DNA of 64,000 bases, taken from the NCBI RefSeq assembly GCF_030386795.1, contig NZ_JANUQM010000014.1, positions 62,001-126,000 of the forward strand, read 5' to 3'. A model generated the notes under the pieces. It made no database searches. It saw nothing but the letters and a program-made list of their open reading frames with translations, and was not told the DNA's origin. The position numbers were made by a program, and so were the translations under genes. Shown one piece after another: positions 54,028 to 63,275 of the stretch. This stretch comes from Streptomyces sp. S.PNR 29. Its GTDB lineage: Bacteria > Actinomycetota > Actinomycetes > Streptomycetales > Streptomycetaceae. How positions within the stretch are numbered: position 1 is the stretch's first letter; each line of letters opens with the position of its first letter.

Positions 54028-57000
54028 ATGCGTAGAACCGCCCTGCTCGCCTGTGCCACCCTCCTCACCGGACTGCTCCCGCTGGCCTCCGCACGCGCGG
54101 CCGGCGATCCCGCCCCCGCTCCCCTCGACCACTTCGAGGGCGAGGTGCCCTTCGCGGACCCGCCCGCCGAGGGCGTCTTCACCTGGGGCTCCGACAACGA
54201 CGACCCACCCGCTCTGCGCCTGGCCGCCCGGGAGGACGCCCCCGAGGGCGACAAGGTCCTCTCCGGTACCTACGACATCAGCGGCTACGGCGGCTTCACC
54301 CACGGCTTCGCCCACGCCGAGCCCGCCCACGACTGGTCCGCCCACAAGGGCGTCCGCTTCTGGTGGGAGGGCCGGAACAACGGCCGGAAGATCGCCTTCG
54401 AGATCAGGGACGGCGGCGCCAACGGCGAGGCGTCCGAGCTCTGGACGACCTCGTTCACCGACGACTTCAGCGGCTGGAAACAGATCGAGATCCCCTTCAC
54501 CGACTTCACGTATCGCACGGACTACCAGCCCGTCGGCGGCATCGACCAGATCCTCGGGCTCACCGCGATGTGGGGATACGCCGTCACGCTCCCGGCGGGC
54601 GCCAAGGGCGACTTCGCCATGGACGGCGTGGAGTTGTACGGCAAGGCCGACCAGTCCCTGCGCGCCTCCGTCACCACGGACGCCGCCGTGTACCCCGTGC
54701 GGGAGGGCGCCGCGGCGAGCGTGCGGCTCACCGTCGCCACGACCGGCAACGCCCCGCTCGCCGAGCCCGTGACCGTCACCTACGAGACCACCGGCGGCAC
54801 CGCCGACCCGGGCAAGGACTACACCCCCGTCACGGGCGAGGTCACCTTCCCCGCCGGTACGGCCTCCGGCGCCACCCGCACCCTCCGGGTCCCCACCCTG
54901 AAGGACCGGTCCGCCGAGACGGCCGAGACCGTTCCCCTGAAGCTCACGGTCAGGGGCGCCAAGCCCCCGGCGGGGACCCCGCAGATCGTGGTCGACGCGC
55001 ACGGACTGCCCTACCTGGACAGCCGGTTACCGGTGCGGGAGCGCGTGGCCGATCTCCTCGGGCGGATGTCCCTGGAGGAGAAGGCGGGCCAGATGACCCA
55101 GGCGGAGCGCGGCGCGCTCACCGAGGCCGGGGACATCGAGAAGTACGCCCTCGGCTCGCTCCTGTCCGGCGGCGGCTCGACGCCGACCCCGAACACCCCG
55201 GCCGGCTGGGCGAAGATGATCGACGCCTTCCAGCTGCGGGCGCAGGCCACCCGCCTCCAGATCCCCCTGATCTACGGCGTCGACGCCGTGCACGGCCACA
55301 ACAACCTGGCCGGCGCCACGATCATGCCGCACAACATCGGCCTCGGCGCCACCCGCGATCCCCGGATCGCCCACCGGGCGGGCGCGGTGACCGCCGCCGA
55401 GACCAGGGCCACCGGCATCCCCTGGGACTTCGCCCCCTGCCTGTGCGTGGCCCGCGACGAACGCTGGGGCCGCACCTACGAGTCCTTCGGCGAGGACCCG
55501 GCCCTCGTCGACTCCATGGAGACGATCATCCAGGGTCTCCAGGGCAAGGCGGACGGACGGGACCTGGACCGGAGCGACAAGGTCCTCGCCACCGCCAAGC
55601 ACTTCGTCGCCGACGGCGGCACCGAGTACGGCTCCTCGACCACCGGCACGTACACCATCGACCAGGGCGTCACCAAGATCACCCGGCAGCAGCTGGAGGC
55701 CGTCCACCTCGCCCCGTACCGGACGGCCGTGGACCGGGGCGTCGGCACGGTCATGCCGTCGTTCTCCTCCCTGGACCTGATCGGCGACGGCCGGGGCCCG
55801 GTGAAGATGCACGCCCGCGCCGACATGATCAACGGCGTGCTCAAGGACCGTATGGGCTTCGACGGCTTCGTCATCAGTGACTGGCAGGCCATCGACCAGA
55901 TCCCCGGCGACTACGCCTCCGACGTCCGTACGTCGGTCAACGCGGGACTCGACATGATCATGGTTCCGTACGCGTACCAGGACTTCCACGCGACGCTCGT
56001 CGACGAGGTGAGGGCGGGACGGATCAGCGAGCGGCGGATCGACGACGCCGTCTCCCGCATCCTGACCCAGAAGTTCCGGCTCGGCCTCTTCGAGCACCCG
56101 TACGCCGACACCGGCGGCGCCGCGAAGATCGGCTCCGCCGCGCACCGGGCCGTGGCGCGCGAGGCCGCCGCCGCGTCGCAGGTGCTGCTGAAGAACGCCG
56201 GCGGGGTGCTGCCGCTGAAGAAGAGCCAGAAGGTGTACGTCGCCGGATCCAACGCCGACGACATCGGCAACCAGAGCGGCGGCTGGACCGTCACCTGGCA
56301 GGGCTCCTCCGGTGACATCACCGAGGGCACGACCATCCTGGAGGGCCTGCGCGGGGCGGGTGGCGACATCACCTACTCGAAGGACGCCTCCCAGCCCGTG
56401 AACGGCTACGACGTCGGTGTGGTCGTGGTCGGGGAGACCCCGTACGCCGAGGGCGCCGGCGATGTCGGCAACGGGCACGACCTGGAACTGTCCTCCGCCG
56501 ACCGCGCGGCCGTCGACAAGGTGTGCGCCGCCATGAAGTGCGCGGTGCTGATCGTCTCCGGCCGCCCGCAGCTGATCGGCGACCGGCTCGGCGACATCGA
56601 CGCGCTGGTGGCGTCCTGGCTGCCGGGCACGGAGGGCGACGGCGTGGCCGACGTGCTGTACGGCAGGCGGCCCTTCACCGGGCAGCTCCCCGTCACGTGG
56701 CCGAAGTCCGAGGCCCAGCTGCCGATCAACGTCGGCGACGCCTCGTACGACCCGCAGTTCCCGTACGGCTGGGGCCTGACCACTCTGACCAGGGTTCCGG
56801 AGGGCGGTGCGGCCACGCTGAAGGCGCTCCGGGTCGCGGCCGGGGCGGCGGAGCGGGCCGGGGCGGAGCAGGCGGGCCGCTCGCTCGTCACCAAGGCGCG
56901 GCTGATCGTCCAGCGGAAGGTGGGCGGGAACATCACGGCCGCGGTGGCGGGGCCCTTCGCCGACGCGGACCACCTGCTGCTGACCGGCCGGTACACAGCG

Positions 57001-57039
57001 GCGGTCGAGAAGCTGACGCAGGCCTGGCGGGCGGCCTGA
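54028..57039 (+). CDS. Secreted multidomain GH3 beta-glucosidase
   Basis: 1003 residues with a Sec signal peptide (RRTALLACATLLTGLLPLASARA, cleaved near 24). Domain order: a CBM11-like beta-sandwich (about 30-210: DHFEGEVPFADPP, then NNGRKIAFEIRDGG), a Calx-beta domain (about 212-310: VTYETTGGTADPGKDYTPVTG), the GH3 barrel (about 325-640) and the GH3 C-terminal domain (about 700-920). The nucleophile Asp618 is in GFVISDWQAI, and KHFVADGGTEYG marks the active site. It should cleave beta-glucosyl ends of extracellular oligo- or polysaccharides. ATG 54028 has AGAGGGA and gives the signal peptide; an earlier ATG would disrupt it. Confidence 0.9.
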   Translation: MRRTALLACATLLTGLLPLASARAAGDPAPAPLDHFEGEVPFADPPAEGVFTWGSDNDDPPALRLAAREDAPEGDKVLSGTYDISGYGGFTHGFAHAEPAHDWSAHKGVRFWWEGRNNGRKIAFEIRDGGANGEASELWTTSFTDDFSGWKQIEIPFTDFTYRTDYQPVGGIDQILGLTAMWGYAVTLPAGAKGDFAMDGVELYGKADQSLRASVTTDAAVYPVREGAAASVRLTVATTGNAPLAEPVTVTYETTGGTADPGKDYTPVTGEVTFPAGTASGATRTLRVPTLKDRSAETAETVPLKLTVRGAKPPAGTPQIVVDAHGLPYLDSRLPVRERVADLLGRMSLEEKAGQMTQAERGALTEAGDIEKYALGSLLSGGGSTPTPNTPAGWAKMIDAFQLRAQATRLQIPLIYGVDAVHGHNNLAGATIMPHNIGLGATRDPRIAHRAGAVTAAETRATGIPWDFAPCLCVARDERWGRTYESFGEDPALVDSMETIIQGLQGKADGRDLDRSDKVLATAKHFVADGGTEYGSSTTGTYTIDQGVTKITRQQLEAVHLAPYRTAVDRGVGTVMPSFSSLDLIGDGRGPVKMHARADMINGVLKDRMGFDGFVISDWQAIDQIPGDYASDVRTSVNAGLDMIMVPYAYQDFHATLVDEVRAGRISERRIDDAVSRILTQKFRLGLFEHPYADTGGAAKIGSAAHRAVAREAAAASQVLLKNAGGVLPLKKSQKVYVAGSNADDIGNQSGGWTVTWQGSSGDITEGTTILEGLRGAGGDITYSKDASQPVNGYDVGVVVVGETPYAEGAGDVGNGHDLELSSADRAAVDKVCAAMKCAVLIVSGRPQLIGDRLGDIDALVASWLPGTEGDGVADVLYGRRPFTGQLPVTWPKSEAQLPINVGDASYDPQFPYGWGLTTLTRVPEGGAATLKALRVAAGAAERAGAEQAGRSLVTKARLIVQRKVGGNITAAVAGPFADADHLLLTGRYTAAVEKLTQAWRAA

Positions 57040-57061
57040 GGAACCTGCCCACGGCCCGAGA

Positions 57062-57111
57062 ACCACGAAGCACAATGACCATTTCCGGGTGATTTCGGGT
57101 AGTTTCGTGGT
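57062..57111 (+). promoter_or_regulatory. Inverted repeat touching the start of the Gly-rich protein gene
   Basis: Perfect 8-bp arms ACCACGAA (57062-57069) and TTCGTGGT (57104-57111) flank 34 bases that include direct repeats of TTTCNGGGT. The right arm ends at the base before the ATG, so in RNA a hairpin would cover the ribosome site region; as DNA it could be an operator. Confidence 0.4.
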
Positions 57112-58473
57112 ATGAAGGCCGCGATACCTACCCGAGGTCCGACCGGACTGCTCATCGCGCTGGCGCTCGCCGTCCTGACCGCTCTGTCGGTCCTGACGGC
57201 GGGTGCTCCAGGCGCCTCCGCGGCCACCGGCGTCCAGGCCGTTGCCGAAGCCCTGCAGAAGAACCCGGTCTACGTCGACCCGGCCGCGGCCGACGAGTTG
57301 CCGGAGTCCGACGCGGACGCCCTGGCCAAGCAGATCGAGGGTGCCGACAAGCCGCTGTTCGTGGCGGTGCTCCCGGACGGCTTCCCCACCGAGAACCTCT
57401 TCACGGACCTGCGTACCGCCACCGGCGTCACCGGCCTGTACGCCGTCCGCCTCGGCGACCGGTTCGACGCCCGCGCCGACTCCTCGGTCCTGCCGCGCAA
57501 CGCCGTGCAGAACCTGGTGACCAGCGTGCGCGGCGAGGACGACGTGCGGACCCAGCTCGACGACTTCACCGACCGGGCGCTGGCCAACATGGGCGGCTCG
57601 GCCCCCGCCGGCTGGTCCACCTCCGGTGACGGGGGCGGGGTGTCGACCACCGGGCTGATCGTCGCCGGCGCGGTCCTGGCGGCCGGTGGTGCGGGTGCCT
57701 ACACGCTCGTCCGCCGCAACCGCCGCCGCCACGAGGAGGAGCAGCGGCAGGCGCTGGAGAGGCTGCGCGTGGTGGTCGACGAGGACATCACGGCCTTCGG
57801 CGAGGAACTGGACCGCCTGGACTTCCACCCCGGCGAGCCGGGCGCCGACGACTTGATGCGCGCGGACTACGAGCGTGCCCTGGATTCCTACGACAAGGCG
57901 AAGACGTCCATGGCTCAGGCCCGCAGACCGGAGGACGTCCGTACGGTCACCGAGGCCCTGGAGGACGGCCGTTTCTCGCTGGTCCAGCTCGCCGCCCGCC
58001 GCGAGCACAGGCCGCTGCCCGAGCGCCGGCCGCCCTGCTTCTTCGACCCGCGCCACGGCCCCTCGGTCGCCGACGCCACCTGGACACCCCCGGGCGGCGC
58101 GGCCCGCGAGGTCCCGGTCTGCGCCGCCGACCGGACCCGTCTGGCCGACGGCCGCGATCCCGTCATCCGCGAGGTGGACACCGACTACGGCCGCCGCCCG
58201 TACTGGGATGCCGGACCCGCCTACGGCCCCTGGGCGGGCGGCTACTTCGGCGGCGGCATCCTGCCGGGCCTGCTGGTCGGCACACTGCTCGGCAGCATGA
58301 TGGCGGGCCCCGCCTACGCGGCCGACTACGGCGGCGGGTACGGCGACTTCGGCGGTTACGAGGGCGGCGACGTCTCCGGCGCCGACTTCGACTCCGGTGA
58401 CTTCGGTGACTTCGGCGGCGGCTTCGGCGGTGGGGACTTCGGCGGGGGCGGGGACTTCGGCGGCGGGTTCTGA
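57112..58473 (+). CDS. Exported membrane-anchored protein with Gly/Asp/Phe-rich tail
   Basis: 453 residues. N-terminal signal peptide (to about 38, GASAATG) and an extracytoplasmic domain (about 40-175). A single membrane helix follows at about 183-203 (GLIVAGAVLAAGGAGAYTLV), then basic RRNRRRHEEEQRQ and a cytoplasmic coiled/helical region (about 205-300). Another hydrophobic stretch lies near 383-403. The tail of about 50 residues repeats (D/G)FGGG and GDFGDFGGG. The tail resembles low-complexity C-termini of TPM-domain and related envelope proteins. Function unknown. The last 118 bases overlap the opposing acyltransferase gene. Confidence 0.78.
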   Translation: MKAAIPTRGPTGLLIALALAVLTALSVLTAGAPGASAATGVQAVAEALQKNPVYVDPAAADELPESDADALAKQIEGADKPLFVAVLPDGFPTENLFTDLRTATGVTGLYAVRLGDRFDARADSSVLPRNAVQNLVTSVRGEDDVRTQLDDFTDRALANMGGSAPAGWSTSGDGGGVSTTGLIVAGAVLAAGGAGAYTLVRRNRRRHEEEQRQALERLRVVVDEDITAFGEELDRLDFHPGEPGADDLMRADYERALDSYDKAKTSMAQARRPEDVRTVTEALEDGRFSLVQLAARREHRPLPERRPPCFFDPRHGPSVADATWTPPGGAAREVPVCAADRTRLADGRDPVIREVDTDYGRRPYWDAGPAYGPWAGGYFGGGILPGLLVGTLLGSMMAGPAYAADYGGGYGDFGGYEGGDVSGADFDSGDFGDFGGGFGGGDFGGGGDFGGGF

Positions 58474-59711
58474 GCGGTCCCGCCCCTGGCCGGGTCGTCC
58501 TGATCCGTCAGTGCCCGGGCCCAGTGGCGGGCGAGGTCGACGGTGTGCGCGCGGGGCGCGTCCGCGACCACCGTGCAGCGCACGGTGTCCGGGGTGCGGG
58601 TGAAGGAGAGGTACACCGGAGTCCGGTCGCCGATGCTGAGCACCATGGAGGCGGTGTCGAGCCGCGCGCCGAAACTGACGAAGGCCACCGGGAAGGTCAC
58701 GCTGCTGGTGAGCAGCGGGTACACCCGGGGCCCGAGCACGCCGCGCAGCAGGCCGGCGCTCGGTCCCAGCGGCCTGGGCAGGTCGAGCAGGGCGCGGACG
58801 GCATGCCGGCGCTGTGTCCGCCGCAGGACCTCGGTCTGGCGGTGCACCGCCTCCAGCGCGGCGCCGAGGGTGGTGGCCGTGCGGGGCAGCGCGACCAGGG
58901 AACCCGCCACGCGGTTGCCGGGCCCGTACTGTTCGTGCGTCCGGCGGGTGGACATGATCATCAGGGTGCGCTGATCGGATGTGGCGGTGGGCGCCTTCCA
59001 GGACCGCAGCGCGAGGGCGAGGGCGGCGAGGCTGACGTCGTTGACGGTGACGCCGTGGCTCGTGGCGAGGTCGCGCAGCCGTGCCGTGGGCACGTCGTGA
59101 TGGCTCCACAGGGGCGCTGCCCGGCCCGGCGGTGCGCTGCCCAGGTGCTGCCCGGCACGGTCGGTGCGCACGGCGGGCGAGGCGACTCCCCAGGCCGCCC
59201 GCAGCAGCGCGCCGGGGCCCGGCCTCTCGGTGCCGTGCAGGCGGGGGCCCTCGACGGGTGCGTCGGCGAGCAGCGCGATCAGGGCGTGGGCGGCGCCGAC
59301 ACCGTCGAGGAAGGCGTGATGCACCCGGAAGCAGACACGGAACCGGTCCGGCGCGTCCCGCCGGGTGAGCAGCCAGCAGTCCCACTGCGGGTGCCGCCGT
59401 CCGGGCAGGGGATGCCCGATGAGGCTCTCGCACACGTCGGCGAGCGCCTGCGGACCGCCCGTCGGCACCTCGCGGTGATGGACGTGGACCGCCTGATCCA
59501 GGTCACCGCCCTGGGCGGGCCAGATCCGTGCCCCGCGAGGAGGGAAGAGGTGCCGCAGGGCAGGCAGCCGCCGGGCCTCCCGCAGGACGCGCGCGGCCAG
59601 GTCGTCGTACGACGGCGGCGGCCCGAGGAAGTCGAGGAAGAACCCGACGACCGGCGGCTGGTCGTCGGGCATGCTCAGGAACGCCCGGTCCATGGCTCCG
59701 ATGGCATGCAT
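58356..59711 (-). CDS. WS/DGAT-family acyltransferase
   Basis: 451 residues of the wax ester synthase/diacylglycerol acyltransferase family, which makes storage triacylglycerol or wax esters from acyl-CoA. The active-site HHAFLDG is at 131-137 (HHxxxDG), with later family blocks TVNDVSLAALALALRSW, GNRVAGSLVALP and SVTFPVAFVSFGARLD. The core ends near 415; the final 40 residues are a Pro/Lys/Ser-rich tail (NPPPKSPPPPKSPPPKPPPK) that is simply the antisense of the neighbour's Gly-rich repeats. The start is uncertain: ATG 59711 gives MHAIGAMDRAFL, and ATG 59693 is possible. Confidence 0.85.
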   Translation of the reverse strand: MHAIGAMDRAFLSMPDDQPPVVGFFLDFLGPPPSYDDLAARVLREARRLPALRHLFPPRGARIWPAQGGDLDQAVHVHHREVPTGGPQALADVCESLIGHPLPGRRHPQWDCWLLTRRDAPDRFRVCFRVHHAFLDGVGAAHALIALLADAPVEGPRLHGTERPGPGALLRAAWGVASPAVRTDRAGQHLGSAPPGRAAPLWSHHDVPTARLRDLATSHGVTVNDVSLAALALALRSWKAPTATSDQRTLMIMSTRRTHEQYGPGNRVAGSLVALPRTATTLGAALEAVHRQTEVLRRTQRRHAVRALLDLPRPLGPSAGLLRGVLGPRVYPLLTSSVTFPVAFVSFGARLDTASMVLSIGDRTPVYLSFTRTPDTVRCTVVADAPRAHTVDLARHWARALTDQDDPARGGTAQNPPPKSPPPPKSPPPKPPPKSPKSPESKSAPETSPPS

Positions 59712-59827
59712 GGAGCAGCACTGTAGTGACACACAGTGACGTGTGCCGGAAGAACGGGGAATCTCCCGGCGTCTGCTGTCGGCAGATCGGCGGCGGCGGA
59801 GCGGGGGCGCGCGGCTACCGTGAGCGC

Positions 59828-60394
59828 ATGCCGCACACACCCGCGCTCCTCGTGCTCGACATGCAGAACGCGCTGATGGCCGTCGCCGACCGCGCCGCCG
59901 AGACCGTCGCCGCCATCGCCGGGCTACGGGAGCGCGCCCGGGCCGCCGGTGTGCCGGTGGTGACGATCCAGCACCGGGGCGAGGGGCTGGAGGCCGGCAG
60001 CGAGGGCTGGCGGATCGTGCCCGAGCTCCGGCCCGCCGAAGGGGAGACCGTCGTCCACAAGACCGGCGCGGACGCCTTCGTGGACACCGGCCTCGACCGG
60101 ATCCTCACGGCGCTGGGCGTCACCGAGGTGGTGGTCACCGGGTACGCGACCGAGTTCTGCGTGGACAGCACGGCACGGCAGGCGCTGAGCCGCCGCTACG
60201 ACCTCATCCTGGTCGCCGACGGCCACACCACGAAGGCACGGCCCGACGCCGACGGCCTGGTCTCGTCGGACCGTGCGATCGCCCATCACAACGCCGTGTA
60301 CCGGTACATCGGCTACACCGGACGCCGTATCCGCGTCCTGCCCGCGTCCGAGGTGGACTTCGCCGCTCCCGGCCCGCCCGTCAGGCGTTCCTGA
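59828..60394 (+). CDS. Isochorismatase-family hydrolase
   Basis: A 188-residue cysteine hydrolase with the family triad Asp11 (VLDMQNAL), Lys78 (VHKTGADAF) and Cys111 (YATEFCVDSTAR). Members hydrolyse isochorismate, nicotinamide, N-carbamoyl amides or similar; this short form without an aryl-carrier domain cannot be assigned further. The C-terminal AIAHHNAVYRYIG is typical of the nicotinamidase-like subgroup. Its end overlaps yceI on the other strand by 14 bases. Confidence 0.85.
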   Translation: MPHTPALLVLDMQNALMAVADRAAETVAAIAGLRERARAAGVPVVTIQHRGEGLEAGSEGWRIVPELRPAEGETVVHKTGADAFVDTGLDRILTALGVTEVVVTGYATEFCVDSTARQALSRRYDLILVADGHTTKARPDADGLVSSDRAIAHHNAVYRYIGYTGRRIRVLPASEVDFAAPGPPVRRS

Positions 60395-60938
60395 TCGCCG
60401 AGATGTCGAAGTTCAGCTTGATCTTGTCGGACACCAGCACCCCGCCGGTCTCCAGGGCCGCGTTCCAGGTCAGGCCCCACTCGGAGCGCAGGAGCTGCGC
60501 CTTGCCCTCGAAGCCGACGCGCTCGTTGCCGAAGGGGTCCTTGGCGGCGCCGTTGAACTCCAGGTCGATGGTGATCGGCCTGGTGGTGCCGAGGATCGTC
60601 AGGTCGCCGGTGATGCGGTAGTCGTCGCCGCCGAGGGACTCCGCGCCGGTGGAGCGGAAGGTCATCGTCGGGAACTGGTCCGTCTTGAAGAAGTCCGAGC
60701 TCTTGAGGTGGCCGTCGCGGTCGGCGGAACCCGTGTCGATGCTGTCCATCTTCACGTCGAGGGACGCCGTGGACCGGGACGGGTCGGTGCCGTCGAGGTG
60801 CAGTTCGCCGCTGAAGTCGAGGAACTTGCCCTTGACGTTGGTGACCATGGCGTGACGCGCGGTGAAGCCGAGCGTGGAGTGGGCCGGGTCGATCGTGTAG
60901 TCGCCGGTCAGGCGGGCCAGGTCCGGGTTCGTGCCCAT
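60381..60938 (-). CDS. YceI-family lipid-binding protein
   Basis: A 185-residue lipocalin-like barrel that binds isoprenoid or polyprenyl chains in characterised members. Motifs: YTIDPAHSTLGFTARHAMVT, KGKFLDFSGEL, FPTMTFRSTGAE and LTWNAALETGGVLVSDKIKL. It has no signal peptide, as is usual for actinobacterial cytosolic YceI proteins. ATG 60938 follows GAGGAG. A dyad upstream may be an operator. Confidence 0.9.
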   Translation of the reverse strand: MGTNPDLARLTGDYTIDPAHSTLGFTARHAMVTNVKGKFLDFSGELHLDGTDPSRSTASLDVKMDSIDTGSADRDGHLKSSDFFKTDQFPTMTFRSTGAESLGGDDYRITGDLTILGTTRPITIDLEFNGAAKDPFGNERVGFEGKAQLLRSEWGLTWNAALETGGVLVSDKIKLNFDISAIRNA

Positions 60939-60959
60939 GCTTTGCTCCTCTGCCAGAAT

Positions 60960-60982
60960 GTTGAACCTTTAACTAGTCCAAC
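60960..60982 (-). promoter_or_regulatory. Imperfect dyad upstream of yceI
   Basis: GTTG and CAAC ends enclose 15 bases (GTTGAACCTTTAACTAGTCCAAC split around 60971); seven of eleven half-site positions match. It lies 22 bases before the yceI start in an AT-rich spot, where a MarR-type or other dimeric regulator could bind. MarR genes are frequent beside yceI in Streptomyces, but none is here. Confidence 0.35.
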
Positions 60983-61099
60983 ACGGGGGACTGTAGACCT
61001 ATTCCGTTCCGCCTTCAACCGTCTGCGCCGTGCGTCCGCGATGTCCACACCCGTGCCGGACACCGATTGGAAAACCGGGCGAAGTGGTACCCGTGCACC

Positions 61100-62383
61100 A
61101 TGTCCTCGGTCGCGGTCTTGGTCGAGCTGGTCCGCAGCGACACGGCGGGTGGCCACGTCAAGTGCTGGGAACGGTTCGCGGAAAGCGCCGCCCGGCTGCC
61201 GGACCCCCACGGGCTCGATCTCACCGTCTACTTCCTCGGCGAGCGGGAGCGGACGCAGAGCCTCTCGCCGCACGTACGGTTCGTCACGCTGCGGCCCGTG
61301 CTCAGCTCGGCCGCCCTGGTGTCGGCCGACGGAGCGGAGGACGTCACCGACCTCGCCCCGTACCACCCGCGCCTCGCCGGGCTGCTCCCACGGCACGACG
61401 TCTGGCATCTGACGCACAGCTTCGCCTACGCCGCCACCGCGGCCCGGCTCGCCCGGCGTACGGCCCGGCGGCCCAGACTCCTGGGCTCGCTGCACACCGA
61501 TGTCCCGGCACTGGCCTCGGTGTACACCCGCTACCTCGCCGGCCACCGGCTGCCCGCCTCCGCCCGCGCGCCCGTCGGCTACCTCGCGGACCGGACGGCG
61601 GACGGCGCCGAGGCCTGGATGCGGCGACGCCGGGACCGGCTGCTGCGCCGGTGCGAACGGGTGCTCGTCCCCACCCCGGCGGGGCGCGAGGAGCTCGCCC
61701 GCGCGCTGGGCGCGGACCGGATCTCCCTGCTCCGCCGCGGCATCGACCACGAGCGCTTCCACCCCGACCCCACGGCCCGCGCCCGGCTCGCCCGGCAGTA
61801 CGACGTGCCGCCGGACCGTCCGCTGGTGCTGTTCGCCGGACGCCTGGACGCGTCCAAGGGTGTGCCGCTGCTGGTGGAGAGCGTACGGCGGCTGCGGGAC
61901 CGGGGCCGCGGCGTGCACCTCGTGACGGCGGGCTCCGGGGCGGAGGCGGACCCGGCACGGCGGACCCTCGGCCCGGACGTCACCCTCCTCGGCCCTCTCC
62001 CGCAGCACCGGCTGGCGGACGTCTACGCGGGCTGCGACATCTTCGCCTTCCCGTCCCGTACGGAGACCGCCGGCAATGTCGTCGCCGAGGCGATGGCGAG
62101 CGGCCTGGCGGTCGTCCTGCCCGAGGGCGCCACGACCACGCAGTGGCTGACCGCCCCCGGCCGCGACGGCCTCGTGGTACCGCACGACGACCCCGGGGAG
62201 TGGTCGGACGCCCTGCGCGCCCTGATCGACCGCCCGACCCGACTCGACTCCCTGCGCCACCACGCCGCGGCCACGGCCCGCTCCACGCATCCCACCTGGG
62301 ACCGGGTCCTCACCGAGGACCTCCTGCCGGTGTGGTCGCCGCCTGTCCGGTCGTGTCGGGGCGGCGACGAGTGGACGGCCTGA
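61100..62383 (+). CDS. GT4-type glycosyltransferase
   Basis: A 427-residue retaining GT-B glycosyltransferase. The N-terminal acceptor domain includes HLTHSFAYAATAARLARR. The C-terminal nucleotide-sugar domain shows VLFAGRLDASKGVPLLVES, LADVYAGCDIFAFPSRTETAGNVVAEAMASGL with the EX7E-type Glu pair, and VLPEGATTTQW. Sugar and acceptor unknown; the mannosyl/glucosyl transferases of lipid or polyketide glycosylation are the nearest recalled. ATG 61100 begins a normal first strand (SSVAVLVELV); its ribosome site is weak. Confidence 0.85.
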   Translation: MSSVAVLVELVRSDTAGGHVKCWERFAESAARLPDPHGLDLTVYFLGERERTQSLSPHVRFVTLRPVLSSAALVSADGAEDVTDLAPYHPRLAGLLPRHDVWHLTHSFAYAATAARLARRTARRPRLLGSLHTDVPALASVYTRYLAGHRLPASARAPVGYLADRTADGAEAWMRRRRDRLLRRCERVLVPTPAGREELARALGADRISLLRRGIDHERFHPDPTARARLARQYDVPPDRPLVLFAGRLDASKGVPLLVESVRRLRDRGRGVHLVTAGSGAEADPARRTLGPDVTLLGPLPQHRLADVYAGCDIFAFPSRTETAGNVVAEAMASGLAVVLPEGATTTQWLTAPGRDGLVVPHDDPGEWSDALRALIDRPTRLDSLRHHAAATARSTHPTWDRVLTEDLLPVWSPPVRSCRGGDEWTA

Positions 62384-62399
62384 CCGTGACGCATGCCGC

Positions 62400-63275
62400 T
62401 CAGTCGCCGTCACGGCGCCCTCCGTGCAGCGCCGCCACCAGCGGTGACGAGTCCAGGCTGACGATTCCGGCGATCACCAGGGCCAGCCCTGCCGCCGTGA
62501 CGGCGGTGACGGGCCAGCCGGTGCGGACGGTCTCGCCGAAGACCGCCGTGCCGACGGTCACCGCCACCACCGGCTCGGCGGCGTCGATCACCGTCATGCT
62601 CGCGGCCAACGGCCCCTGCTGGAACGCGCTCTGGATGAGCAGCAGCCCCACCACGCTGGCGACGACGAGGGCGTACGTCTCCCAGGCGGCGAGCGCGGTC
62701 GGCAGCCCGTGCCGGAGCCGTCCGACCGTCGCGGCCAGCAGCACGGACTGGGTGCCCATGACCGCCCCGGCCGCCAGCGCCAGCGCCGACGTCCGCCAGG
62801 GCCCGTGCAGCAGCCGCGCGGTCGCCAGCGCGCAGCAGACCAGGGCGGCGGTCGCGCCCAGCACCAGCAGCCAGGACAGGAGATCCGTCGCACCGGGGTG
62901 CCCTCCGTGCGGGCGGGCCGAGGCGAGGGCCAGCGCCAGGCCCGCGGCCACCGCGAGGGTGCCGAACCACTCCCGGGCCCCCAGCCGCATGCGGTACAGC
63001 CGCGCGGACAGCGGAACCGCGAACACCAGCTCGGTGACGATCAGCGGCTGCACCAGGCTGAGCGGCCCGAACGCCAGCGCCAGCGACTGGAAGCCGTAGG
63101 CGAGCACGGCCAGAGCGATGCCGTACCGCCACAGCCGGTCCCGTACCAGGTGGGCCAGCAGACGCGGGGAGAGCGCCTCCTCGTCCGGACGGGCGCCCGC
63201 GGCCCGTTGCTGGAGCACACCCGCGACCGCGAAGCAGACCCCGGCGGCGAGCGACGCGAGGACGGCGATCGTCAT
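62400..63275 (-). CDS. EamA/DMT-family transporter
   Basis: A 291-residue membrane protein with about ten hydrophobic segments, two repeated halves (VLASLAAGVCFAVAGVLQQRAA and the later AVTVGTAVFGETVRTGWPVTAVTAAGL). The DMT family moves small metabolites or acts as carriers of unknown substrate. ATG 63275 overlaps the stop of the preceding radical SAM gene (ATGA), implying coupled synthesis. Its function is likely tied to that enzyme's product or cofactor. Confidence 0.82.
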   Translation of the reverse strand: MTIAVLASLAAGVCFAVAGVLQQRAAGARPDEEALSPRLLAHLVRDRLWRYGIALAVLAYGFQSLALAFGPLSLVQPLIVTELVFAVPLSARLYRMRLGAREWFGTLAVAAGLALALASARPHGGHPGATDLLSWLLVLGATAALVCCALATARLLHGPWRTSALALAAGAVMGTQSVLLAATVGRLRHGLPTALAAWETYALVVASVVGLLLIQSAFQQGPLAASMTVIDAAEPVVAVTVGTAVFGETVRTGWPVTAVTAAGLALVIAGIVSLDSSPLVAALHGGRRDGD

